From the NCBI RefSeq assembly GCF_019733355.1, contig NZ_JAIHLQ010000030.1, positions 1-64,000 on the forward strand: a stretch of DNA of 64,000 bases. The letters are read 5' to 3'. The notes beneath the pieces are model-generated. The model was given only the letters and a program-made list of their open reading frames with translations, ran no database searches and had not been told where the DNA came from. Numbering within the stretch: the stretch's first letter is position 1; the number at the start of each line of letters is the position of its first letter. Source of the DNA: Pseudomonas baetica. Its GTDB lineage: Bacteria; Pseudomonadota; Gammaproteobacteria; Pseudomonadales; Pseudomonadaceae. A program made the translations under genes and the position numbers. This document shows positions 1 to 7,098 of this stretch, in pieces.

Positions 1-2
1 GA

Positions 3-65
3 TGGGACAACCTCGGCCTGGTCTCGATACTGGACACGATAAACCGACTTAACCGTATAACCTGA
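3..65 (+). CDS. C-terminal end of a group II intron maturase (partial)
   Basis: An open frame enters from the left edge and stops at TGA 63-65, giving about 20 residues that end in NRLNRIT. It lies directly 5' of an RNA fold that looks like group II intron domain V. That is where an intron-encoded reverse transcriptase/maturase (LtrA type, read from domain IV) would end. The assignment rests on position only, because no RT or maturase motif lies inside the window. Alternative: non-coding intron sequence. Confidence 0.4.
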   Translation, partial: WDNLGLVSILDTINRLNRIT

Positions 66-136
66 ACCGCCGTATACGGAACCGTACGTACGGTGGTGTG
101 AGAGGACGGCGGATGTGAATCCGCCTCCTACTCGAT
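64..136 (+). mobile_element. 3' end of a group II intron (domains V and VI)
   Basis: Positions 66-95 fold as a domain V hairpin: ACCGCCGTA pairs with TACGGTGGT, then ACG-GAAC-CGT forms a tetraloop-capped upper stem with a small bulge. The lower strand carries CGC where the catalytic triad (AGC or CGC) is expected. Positions 101-134 form a domain VI-like stem (GGCGGAT-GTGA-ATCCGCC) with an unpaired A near 130, seven bases before an ...CTCGAT end, as expected for a branch-point A and an AY-type 3' boundary. The intron runs on the + strand, so its body lies outside the window on the left. It sits about 35 bp beyond the terminator of the minus-strand permease gene. Confidence 0.75.
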
Positions 137-170
137 GGCGCTCGAAAATATCTTTTTCCCTTGAAACGAA

Positions 171-198
171 AAGGCCGATCTGTCTCCAGATCGGCCTT
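171..198 (-). terminator. Rho-independent terminator of the NCS2 permease gene
   Basis: A perfect 12-bp stem (AAGGCCGATCTG / CAGATCGGCCTT) with a 4-nt loop lies 18 bp beyond the stop codon of the minus-strand permease. Read on the minus strand it is followed by TTTTCGTTT. The arms also end in AA/TT, so it may work weakly in both directions. Confidence 0.85.
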
Positions 199-215
199 AT
201 GCATTCAGTCAGCGG

Positions 216-1742
216 TCAGACATGCTCGCTGCTTTTCGCCTGCACCTCCGGCGAACCTTGGCCATGGTCATGCTCCGCATCAGGCTCGATCACTGGCACT
301 TCCTTGCCATCGCAGTCATGCAGTTTGCCGTCGCTGAAGTAATCGCCTTCACGCAGCGCCGCCAGATCACGATAGCGCAGGGTGCGCTCTTCCGCCGCCG
401 CAAACACCGATTGCTGATCCGAGTTGCCGGTGGTGAAGTGGTTGAACGCCAGGTTGAGCACGATCGCCATGATCGCCGACGAGCTGATGCCCGAGTGGAA
501 AATGGTCGCGAACCAGCTCGGGAAGTGATCGTAGAAGTTCGGCGCGGCAATCGGGATCATGCCGAAACCGATTGAGGTGGCAACAATGATCAGATTGACG
601 TTGTTGCGGTAATCCACCTTCGACAGGGTGCGGATACCGCTCGCCGCGACGGTGCCGAACAGCACGATACCTGCGCCGCCGAGCACCGATGTCGGTACTG
701 CCGCAATCACCCGCCCCATGAACGGCAACAGGCCGAGGATCACCAGGAAGACACCGCCAGTGGCCACCACAAAACGGCTTTTGATTCCTGTCACCGCCAC
801 CAGCCCGACGTTCTGGGCGAAGGCGCTTTGCGTGAAGGAGCCGAAGATCGGCGCAAACATGCTCGACAACATGTCCGCACGCAGACCGTTGCCCAGGCGC
901 TTGGAGTCCACCTTGGTGCCGATGATCTCACCGACCGCGAGGATGTCCGCCGATGTCTCTACCAGCGTCACCATGACCACGATGCACATCGACAGAATCG
1001 CGGCGAAGTGGAACGTCGGCATGCCGAAGTGGAATGGCGTCGGGAAGCCGAACATCGGGCCTTGAGTGACGCTGGAGAAGTCCGCCATGCCAAGGAATAC
1101 CGCCAGTACCGTGCCAATCACCATGGCCAACAGGATCGACAGACGCGAGATTGTGGAGCTGCCCACCTTGCTCAACAGCAACACCAGCACCAGCGTAACC
1201 GCCGCCAGCCCGATGTTTTGCATGCTGCCGAAGTCCGGCGCGTGGCTGTTGCCGCCCATGGCCCAGCGTGCGGCCACCGGCATCAGCGTCAGGCCGATAG
1301 TGGTGATCACAATGCCGGTCACCAAGGGAGGAAAGAACTTGGTAATTCGCGAGAACACCGGAGTAATCAGCAGGCCGATCAAGGATGCGGCAATCACAGC
1401 GCCAAGCACCGACTGGAAGCCACCCTCCCCGCCACTGCTGACGATCGCGACCATGGTCGCAACGCCGGAGAACGACACACCTTGTACCAGCGGCAACTGA
1501 CAGCCAAAGAACGGCAGACCCAGGGTTTGCAGCAGTGTTGCCAGCCCCCCCGCAAACAACGAAGCAGCGATCAGCAAACCAATGTCTGCCGGCGAAAGCC
1601 CGGCTGCCTGGCCGATGATCAGTGGCACCGCAACGATACCGCCGTACATGGTCAGAACATGTTGCAGGCCGTAAGCCATATTCGCGCCGACCCCGAGATT
1701 TTCGTCCTCGGGCCGTTGGTGTGAAACATGGGGCGTTTTCAT
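216..1742 (-). CDS. NCS2-family purine (xanthine/uric acid) permease
   Basis: A 508-residue polytopic inner-membrane protein of the nucleobase:cation symporter-2 family. The family signature [QEP]Nx(G)x4T[RKG] is present as QNVGLVAVTG at about 310-319, and the conserved TM8 glutamate is in LVETSADI at about 262. The QN form is typical of xanthine/urate rather than uracil members, so a purine substrate coupled to protons is likely. The last 70 residues are hydrophilic and His/Glu rich. The start at 1742 is chosen because AGGGA stands 10 nt upstream; the frame is open 30 codons further but without a ribosome site. The gene is monocistronic, with a perfect operator-like palindrome upstream (1809-1822) and a strong terminator downstream. 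The exact substrate cannot be decided from sequence. Confidence 0.85.
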   Translation of the reverse strand: MKTPHVSHQRPEDENLGVGANMAYGLQHVLTMYGGIVAVPLIIGQAAGLSPADIGLLIAASLFAGGLATLLQTLGLPFFGCQLPLVQGVSFSGVATMVAIVSSGGEGGFQSVLGAVIAASLIGLLITPVFSRITKFFPPLVTGIVITTIGLTLMPVAARWAMGGNSHAPDFGSMQNIGLAAVTLVLVLLLSKVGSSTISRLSILLAMVIGTVLAVFLGMADFSSVTQGPMFGFPTPFHFGMPTFHFAAILSMCIVVMVTLVETSADILAVGEIIGTKVDSKRLGNGLRADMLSSMFAPIFGSFTQSAFAQNVGLVAVTGIKSRFVVATGGVFLVILGLLPFMGRVIAAVPTSVLGGAGIVLFGTVAASGIRTLSKVDYRNNVNLIIVATSIGFGMIPIAAPNFYDHFPSWFATIFHSGISSSAIMAIVLNLAFNHFTTGNSDQQSVFAAAEERTLRYRDLAALREGDYFSDGKLHDCDGKEVPVIEPDAEHDHGQGSPEVQAKSSEHV

Positions 1743-1808
1743 GGTGGGGGGGTCCCTGGTTTTTGTTATGCGCACACTGTATTCAATACTTGTGACAAAT
1801 GTCCATAG

Positions 1809-1822
1809 AGTTGTATACAACT
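1809..1822. promoter_or_regulatory. 14-bp perfect palindrome, GntR-type operator candidate
   Basis: AGTTGTATACAACT is a perfect palindrome 67-80 bp upstream of the permease start. Its core TTGTATACAA fits the FadR/VanR-subfamily GntR half-site pattern (TNGTNNNACNA). An imperfect dyad GTATTCAATAC lies closer to the gene at about 1778-1788. No GntR gene is in the window, so the regulator would be encoded elsewhere. Confidence 0.5.
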
Positions 1823-1947
1823 TACCAGTCACATAATGGATAGGTAGCCACCCAACCTTCTATCCCCCTGCTCGCATCCCCTCACAAATCCGGCAACACA
1901 TCCCCGTCTGACCTTGCGTCATCACCCACTAGGCTGAAGTGCTCATG

Positions 1948-1980
1948 GCGACCGACGGTGTGGTCGCGCTCTTTTTTATA
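1948..1980 (+). terminator. Terminator-like hairpin upstream of brnT
   Basis: GCGACC and GGTCGC pair across an 8-nt loop and are followed by GCTCTTTTTTA. No + strand gene ends just upstream, so it is either a remnant of an older gene or a transcription barrier in front of the toxin-antitoxin operon. The stem is short. Confidence 0.4.
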
Positions 1981-1997
1981 CATATAAAGTATGCATA

Positions 1998-2282
1998 ATG
2001 AAGTCATTCGACATTCAGTACGACAAAAGCAAGAACGCAGCCAACAAACTCAAGCACAAAGGTGTCAGCCTCGCCGAGACAGAACCGGTCTTTCACGACG
2101 AATGCGCACTGACGATTGAGGACAACGACCATGCAGAGCCACGCTGGATCACCCTGGGCCTCGACGGTAAGGGACGGTTGCTGGTCGTTGCGTACAGTTA
2201 CCGCGAAGCCAATGTCATTCGAATTATTTCTGCGCGTGTCGCCACCCCAAGCGAGCGTCGCCAATATTCTTTAGAGGCTTGA
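1998..2282 (+). CDS. brnT: BrnT-family type II toxin
   Basis: This 94-residue protein shows the BrnT pattern: an early YDKSKNAANKLKHKGVSL segment (family WD..K...N..KHGV.F), a VFHDE motif, RWITLGLDGKGRLLVVAYSYR, then IRIISARVATPSERRQY at the C-terminus. BrnT proteins are RelE-like ribonucleases that stop growth by cutting mRNA and are neutralised by BrnA. The toxin comes first and the antitoxin second, the usual BrnTA order, with 3 nt between them. No clear Shine-Dalgarno sequence is seen; the AT-rich leader (TATACATATAAAGTATGCATA) just upstream probably holds the -10 element and, by analogy, the autoregulatory site. Confidence 0.88.
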   Translation: MKSFDIQYDKSKNAANKLKHKGVSLAETEPVFHDECALTIEDNDHAEPRWITLGLDGKGRLLVVAYSYREANVIRIISARVATPSERRQYSLEA

Positions 2283-2285
2283 TCG

Positions 2286-2618
2286 ATGAAAGACGAATTT
2301 GACTTCTCTCAAGGCAAACGCGGCGCCGTGGCGTCCACCAAGGGTAAAACCCGCATCACCATCATGCTCGACGACGCGGTCATCGAGGCCGCTCGCACCG
2401 TGGCGGAAAACGAGGGGTTTGGGTATCAGACGGTGATCAATAACACCCTGCGCCACGCCTTGCTCAATGGCACAGAGAGTCAGGGCCCGGCCGAGTCAGG
2501 CCACTGCGGGCAGTTCAAGAAAGGTATTACCGCCGCCGACCTCAAGAGTCTTGAGAAAAAGCTGTCGGCGGCCGTCGGGGAGATACGCCGGGTACTGGAG
2601 CCAGAGGCGAAGCCCTAG
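2286..2618 (+). CDS. brnA: BrnA-family antitoxin
   Basis: A 110-residue partner of BrnT. KGKTRITIMLDDAVIEAAR at about 22-40 is the ribbon-helix-helix (CopG-like) DNA-binding strand and first helix. GFGYQTVINNTLRHAL is the second helix, typical of BrnA (G.GYQTLIN..LR). The C-terminal 45 residues, including a helical LKSLEKKLSAAVGEIRRVL segment, are the likely toxin-binding part and are longer than in the Brucella protein. By family knowledge BrnA binds BrnT and the BrnTA complex represses its own promoter. The start is 3 nt after the toxin stop, so the two genes are co-translated. Confidence 0.88.
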   Translation: MKDEFDFSQGKRGAVASTKGKTRITIMLDDAVIEAARTVAENEGFGYQTVINNTLRHALLNGTESQGPAESGHCGQFKKGITAADLKSLEKKLSAAVGEIRRVLEPEAKP

Positions 2619-2621
2619 GCT

Positions 2622-3449
2622 TCAGGCGGGGACAATCATCCGCCCCAGCGCGTGGCTCAGGCGCGGTTGTTGAGGCAGGCGAAGATCGAATTCCTGCTGC
2701 AACAACTCGATCAACTCATCAACATCCGTCACCTCCCGCCGTTCACTGGCGGAGCCCATGCGATGGATCGCGAAACTGCCGTTGTTCAGCGTCTTGCGCC
2801 AGCCGTTACCCGTGCGCGCGACCATAAGGCGTTGGCAGAACGGCGATTCCGGGTGGGTCGAGACGTACCAGTTGCCGATGGTGTAATCGATGTCTTCCTG
2901 GCGTTGCAGGTCAAACAGGTACATGGGGCGCCATTCACCTGCAACGTTGGCGCGCAGCATGTAGCCATCGACACGGTTTTCGATGCGATACGGTTCGTGT
3001 GGCGTGGTTTGTTCGGCCTCTGTGTCGAGCATCAACGGTGCAGTTGGCACCATGCCACCGAAGCCGACATCGGTGATGTAGCGCACGCCATCCAACGTCA
3101 CCAGACTCAGACGGTGCGTACGTGCGGTCCAAGTACCTTCAGGCTGATTCATCACCACTCGCCCACTGATGGCCCGGGCATCGAAGCCCAATTCAAGCAA
3201 CAGGGCAAAAAACAGGTGATTGAGTTCGTAGCAGTAACCGCCACGGCCATCGTGCAGGACTTTCTGCTCTACAGAGGCAAGGTCGATCAACACCGGTTCA
3301 CCGCCGATCGTCGACAGGTTCTCGAAGACAAACGCGCCCGTGTGGCGCAACTGCAATTGGCGCAGGGTCTCCAGCGTCGGCGCGGGTGGAGCATCGAAGC
3401 CGAGACGTCGCAGGTAGCGTTTCAGATTTGTCAGGCGTGGTTCGCTCAT
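2622..3449 (-). CDS. Arylamine N-acetyltransferase
   Basis: A 275-residue cytosolic enzyme of the NAT family that transfers acetyl groups from acetyl-CoA to arylamines or hydroxylamines. The catalytic triad is visible: Cys73 in RGGYCYELN, His112 in ARTHRLSL and Asp127 in TDVGFGG. Length and motif spacing match bacterial NATs. The start at 3449 is preferred over an upstream ATG at 3467 because AAGGA lies 7 nt before it. The gene ends 3 bp from the stop of brnA (convergent), with no obvious terminator between. Its natural substrate cannot be told from sequence. Confidence 0.92.
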   Translation of the reverse strand: MSEPRLTNLKRYLRRLGFDAPPAPTLETLRQLQLRHTGAFVFENLSTIGGEPVLIDLASVEQKVLHDGRGGYCYELNHLFFALLLELGFDARAISGRVVMNQPEGTWTARTHRLSLVTLDGVRYITDVGFGGMVPTAPLMLDTEAEQTTPHEPYRIENRVDGYMLRANVAGEWRPMYLFDLQRQEDIDYTIGNWYVSTHPESPFCQRLMVARTGNGWRKTLNNGSFAIHRMGSASERREVTDVDELIELLQQEFDLRLPQQPRLSHALGRMIVPA

Positions 3450-3574
3450 TGCCCAGTCCTTTTGCATATGGCTGCGGATAGCTCCGCCGATGGCTGACTA
3501 AAATAACCCCAAAAGATGCCGAGGCAATCCTTGAGACACAAATACCGCAGGCAATCGCACCAGTGCCAAGCCAC

Positions 3575-5017
3575 TCAGGCGCGATTACGCAACCATTGCA
3601 AAAAGCCTTTTTTCGGCACGATGACCGGCGCGTCCTCGGTCAGGGATTGCGCTTTGTACAGACGGTAATCGAGCAAGGTTTGCATCGCGTCGCTGATGTC
3701 GTGGCGGGCATCCAGGCACGGTTTCAGGTAAGTCTTCTCGATGCGGTACAACGCGCAAAAGGTCTTGGCGGTAAACGTGGCGGGCACCGACGAATCGGAA
3801 AGAATGCCGGCCTCGCCGATCACTTCGCCCGGCCCCATGCGTGCGGACTCGAACGGTGCGCCATGGCGGGTCAGCGCCACAGTGACCACGCCGGATTCAA
3901 TGATGTACAGGTGATCGCTGACCTCCCCTGCGCCCAGAATCTGCTCGCCGGCGCGGAAGGATTGCAGGGTCATGTTCTGGCTGAAGGTGTCTTTCTCTTC
4001 CTGACGCAACGTCGAGAAAATCGGTGAGCTGTCGAGCAACGCCCGCGGCCGCGAGAGATTGCCCGGCACGGCAGGCTCGGCCCTCGACAGCAGATTGACC
4101 CCGGATGCCTGCAAGTGCCGATACGCCAGGTCGAACAGTTGATTGCGCACCACACGTTTCTCGCCCATCGACGCGACGAAACCATTGATTTCGTACTCTG
4201 CCCCATCGCTGCCAGCGTTTTTGAGCGCCACACTCGGCGCTGGGGTGTCCAGAAGCTGACGACAGCCCTGCATCGCGCGCTCCAGCGCATCGATCACCGT
4301 GCTCGGTCGCGCATGCGGGCTGACTTGCACACTGACGGCCACGCCGAACATGTTGCTCGGCCGGCTGAAGTTGATGATCTTGGCCTTGGCCGCCAGCGAG
4401 TTGGGAATCACCGCCATGTTGCCTTGGCTGGTTTGCAGGCGGGTGGCGCGCCAGTCGATGTCGGTGACCCGACCTTCGGTGCCGTCGATGGAGATCCAGT
4501 CATCGAGTTGATATGGCTTGGTGGTGTTGAGGACGATCCCGGAAAACACATCGCTCAACGTGCTCTGCAAGGCCAGACCGACGATGATTGCCAAAGCGCC
4601 AGACGTCGCCAGCACACCTTTGACCGGCAGATCCAGCACGTAGGCCAACGCCGCAATGATCGCGATCAGAAAGATCACGGCACCCAACAAGTCTTGTAGC
4701 AAACGCCCAGTGTGCCCGACCCTCTGCATCATCACCGCGCCGATCAACACCGTCAGGGTGCGTGCGCCGAACAGCCACCAGGCAATCTGTAGCGCAGTCG
4801 CCGCCATGTGCAACGGTACATCGTCTGCCCAGGGTGCCGGCTCCATGGGGCTCAGGCCTTCGTTGAACAACAACACACTGAACACGCTGAAAATCAGCAC
4901 CCGCACCAGCAATTTCCACTCACTGCCACGGGCGCTGATCAGACGCCACAGCCCGAGGTCGAGCAGGATCAGGATCAACGCGCAAAACAAAGGGTGTTCG
5001 GTCAGCAGAGACAGCAT
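3575..5017 (-). CDS. MscS-type mechanosensitive channel with C-terminal cyclic-nucleotide-binding domain
   Basis: A 480-residue inner-membrane protein. Residues 1-120 contain four hydrophobic segments. Residues 130-280 are the MscS core with the pore helix region (GVLATSGALAIIVGLALQ), then SDVFSGIVLN and the beta domain (DDWISIDGTEGRVTDIDWR). Residues about 345-450 form a CNBD: LYIIESGVVTVAL, then GPGEVIGEAGILSDSSVPATFTA at the phosphate-binding cassette. The cassette has GEAGILSD but no Arg before the TF, so cAMP or cGMP binding is not assured. The start at 5017 has GGAG 7 nt upstream. The role is probably ligand-modulated osmotic gating. The gene stands alone. Confidence 0.9.
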   Translation of the reverse strand: MLSLLTEHPLFCALILILLDLGLWRLISARGSEWKLLVRVLIFSVFSVLLFNEGLSPMEPAPWADDVPLHMAATALQIAWWLFGARTLTVLIGAVMMQRVGHTGRLLQDLLGAVIFLIAIIAALAYVLDLPVKGVLATSGALAIIVGLALQSTLSDVFSGIVLNTTKPYQLDDWISIDGTEGRVTDIDWRATRLQTSQGNMAVIPNSLAAKAKIINFSRPSNMFGVAVSVQVSPHARPSTVIDALERAMQGCRQLLDTPAPSVALKNAGSDGAEYEINGFVASMGEKRVVRNQLFDLAYRHLQASGVNLLSRAEPAVPGNLSRPRALLDSSPIFSTLRQEEKDTFSQNMTLQSFRAGEQILGAGEVSDHLYIIESGVVTVALTRHGAPFESARMGPGEVIGEAGILSDSSVPATFTAKTFCALYRIEKTYLKPCLDARHDISDAMQTLLDYRLYKAQSLTEDAPVIVPKKGFLQWLRNRA

Positions 5018-5126
5018 CAAACAACTCCGACGGGGGGCCAATCGCGAGAAGATCGCACAGATTGGGGACAGTGTAGGAGTCATTGATTTCAGAAAATGAG
5101 CACGACTTCACTGACAACAAGAAAAC

Positions 5127-5152
5127 CTGTGGGAACAAGCTTGCTCCCACAA
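5127..5152. repeat. REP-like palindrome
   Basis: TGTGGGAACAAGCTTGCTCCCACA forms a near-perfect hairpin between the channel gene and the pirin gene. It is a diverged variant of the TGTGGGAGCGGGCTTGCTCGCGAA element found throughout the window. Confidence 0.7.
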
Positions 5153-5172
5153 AATTTTTGGCGATTAAGGCG

Positions 5173-6039
5173 TCAAGCGTGCATTCGACCAAACCGTCCG
5201 GACTGGAAATCGGCAAAGGCCTGATGAATTTCCTGCTCGGTGTTCATCACGAACGGGCCATGGCCGACGATCGGTTCGTCGATCGGCTCGCCGCTGAGCA
5301 GCAACACCACCGCGTCCTGGCTGGCTTCGAGGGTCAGTTGATGGCCGTGGCGCTCCAACAGCACCAACTGCCCTTCGCACGCGGCTTGCAGACTGTTGAC
5401 TTGCACCGAACCTTTCAACACCACCAATGCGGTGTTACGGCCCTCGAGCAGATCGAGCGTCAGCAACTTGCCGGCGTTCAGACGCAAGTCCCACACGTCG
5501 ATTGGCGTGAAGGTACGCGACGGGCCTTGATGGCCTTCGAACTCACCGGCGATCAGGCGCAGGCTGCCGGCGTTGTCCTTGAGCGCGATGTTCGGGATCT
5601 CGCTATCGAGAATCGTCTGGTAACCCGGCGCGGCCATTTTGTCTTTGGCCGGCAGGTTGACCCACAACTGGACCATCTCCAGATTGCCGCCGGTTTTGGC
5701 GAAATTCTCGGAGTGGAATTCCTCATGCAAAATCCCGGAAGCAGCCGTCATCCATTGCACATCGCCGGGGCCTATGGTGCCGCCGCTGCCAGTCGAGTCG
5801 CGGTGCTGCACTTCGCCGTCGTAAACAATGGTCACGGTTTCAAACCCGCGATGAGGATGCTGGCCGACGCCGCGTCGCTCGGTGGTCGGAGTGAATTCGG
5901 CGGGACCGGCATGATCGAGCAGCAGGAACGGGCTGATGTGTTTGCCCATGCTGTCGTAGGAAAACAGTGTACGAACCGGAAAACCATCGCCGACCCAATG
6001 GCCCCGAGGGCTGGTGTAGATACCGATGATGTTTTTCAT
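5173..6039 (-). CDS. Pirin-family cupin protein
   Basis: A 288-residue bicupin. The N-terminal cupin has the metal-binding HPHRGFETVTIVYDGEVQH motif (His61, His63) and ASGILHEEFHSE (His105, Glu107). These four ligands bind Fe(II) or a similar metal in pirins, some of which have quercetin 2,3-dioxygenase activity. The C-terminal cupin (from about 180) lacks a full ligand set, as usual. The start at 6039 has GGAG 7 nt upstream; the frame extends to a TTG at 6051 that overlaps the ribosome site and is unlikely to be used. Regulatory and enzymatic roles are both described in the family, and the sequence does not choose. Confidence 0.9.
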   Translation of the reverse strand: MKNIIGIYTSPRGHWVGDGFPVRTLFSYDSMGKHISPFLLLDHAGPAEFTPTTERRGVGQHPHRGFETVTIVYDGEVQHRDSTGSGGTIGPGDVQWMTAASGILHEEFHSENFAKTGGNLEMVQLWVNLPAKDKMAAPGYQTILDSEIPNIALKDNAGSLRLIAGEFEGHQGPSRTFTPIDVWDLRLNAGKLLTLDLLEGRNTALVVLKGSVQVNSLQAACEGQLVLLERHGHQLTLEASQDAVVLLLSGEPIDEPIVGHGPFVMNTEQEIHQAFADFQSGRFGRMHA

Positions 6040-6289
6040 GGAGGGCTCCAATAGGGTGAGTGAGGCGATGGATTAAGCTTAAATCCATGACCATTAATGC
6101 ACTAGACGGCAAAAATCGGCCTCAGCGTTCTACCTCCTGAACGATGCGCTGGCGAAAGGCCCAGACAACACAAACATCCGAAAAGATTCATGACCTGAGG
6201 TCAAAGGTGCTTTGTCCCACCAACGGTTTTTCTCATGGATGCAGGCGCCGATACTCCTGTCCATCCCCACTGCAACCCTGGAGTCCTTC

Positions 6290-7093
6290 ATGTCTGTTCC
6301 CGCTTTCGGTCTTGGTACGTTTCGCCTGCAAGGCCAGGTGGTCATTGATTCGGTGAGTACCGCACTTGAGCTCGGCTACCGGGTGATTGACACCGCGCAG
6401 ATCTATGAAAACGAAGCCGACGTCGGCCAAGCCATCGCTGCCAGCGGCATCGCACGCGAAGAACTGTTCATCACCAGCAAGATCTGGGTCGCCAACTTCG
6501 CCAAGGATCGCCTGATCGACAGCCTCAAGGAAAGCCTGCAAAAACTGCAGACCGACTACCTCGACCTGACGCTGATCCACTGGCCTTCGCCGGACGATCA
6601 AGTACCGGTCGAGGTGTTCATGGGCGAACTGCTTGAAGCCAAGCGTCTGGGCCTGACCCGGCAGATCGGCATTTCCAACTTCACCATCGACCTGATGAAA
6701 CAAGCGATTGCTACCGTCGGCGCCGAGAACATCGCAACCAACCAGATCGAGATGCATCCCTACCTGCAAAACCGCAAAGTGGCCGCGTTCGCCAACAGCC
6801 AAGGCATTCACATCACGTCGTACATGACCCTCGCTTACGGCGAAGTGCTCAAGGATCCCGTGATTCAACAAATTGCCGAACGCCTGCACGCCACCCCGGC
6901 GCAAGTCACGCTCGCCTGGGCCATGCAATCGGGGTATGCGGTGATCCCGTCATCGACAAAGCGTGCCAACCTGCAAAGCAACCTCGGCGCAACCACGCTG
7001 ACCTTGAGCGACGCCGACATGGCGAAAATCGCCACACTGGATCGCGGCCATCGCCTGACCAGCCCCAAAGGCATTGCGCCCGACTGGGATTAA
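6290..7093 (+). CDS. dkgB: 2,5-diketo-D-gluconate reductase B (aldo/keto reductase)
   Basis: A 267-residue NADPH-dependent aldo/keto reductase, the same length as E. coli DkgB and nearly colinear with it from memory (FGLGTFRL, ALELGYR.IDTAQIY, LTLIHWPSP, GISNFTI, ATNQIE, ITSYMTLAYG, VIPSSTKR.NL). The catalytic tetrad is Asp34, Tyr39, Lys64 and His97. It reduces 2,5-diketogluconate or methylglyoxal-type carbonyls in the cytoplasm. The ATG at 6290 follows GGAG by 7 nt; an in-frame ATG at 6212 would add 26 non-homologous residues. Divergent from pirin; the 250-bp gap between them shows no further gene. Confidence 0.93.
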   Translation: MSVPAFGLGTFRLQGQVVIDSVSTALELGYRVIDTAQIYENEADVGQAIAASGIAREELFITSKIWVANFAKDRLIDSLKESLQKLQTDYLDLTLIHWPSPDDQVPVEVFMGELLEAKRLGLTRQIGISNFTIDLMKQAIATVGAENIATNQIEMHPYLQNRKVAAFANSQGIHITSYMTLAYGEVLKDPVIQQIAERLHATPAQVTLAWAMQSGYAVIPSSTKRANLQSNLGATTLTLSDADMAKIATLDRGHRLTSPKGIAPDWD

Positions 7094-7098
7094 CCGGC

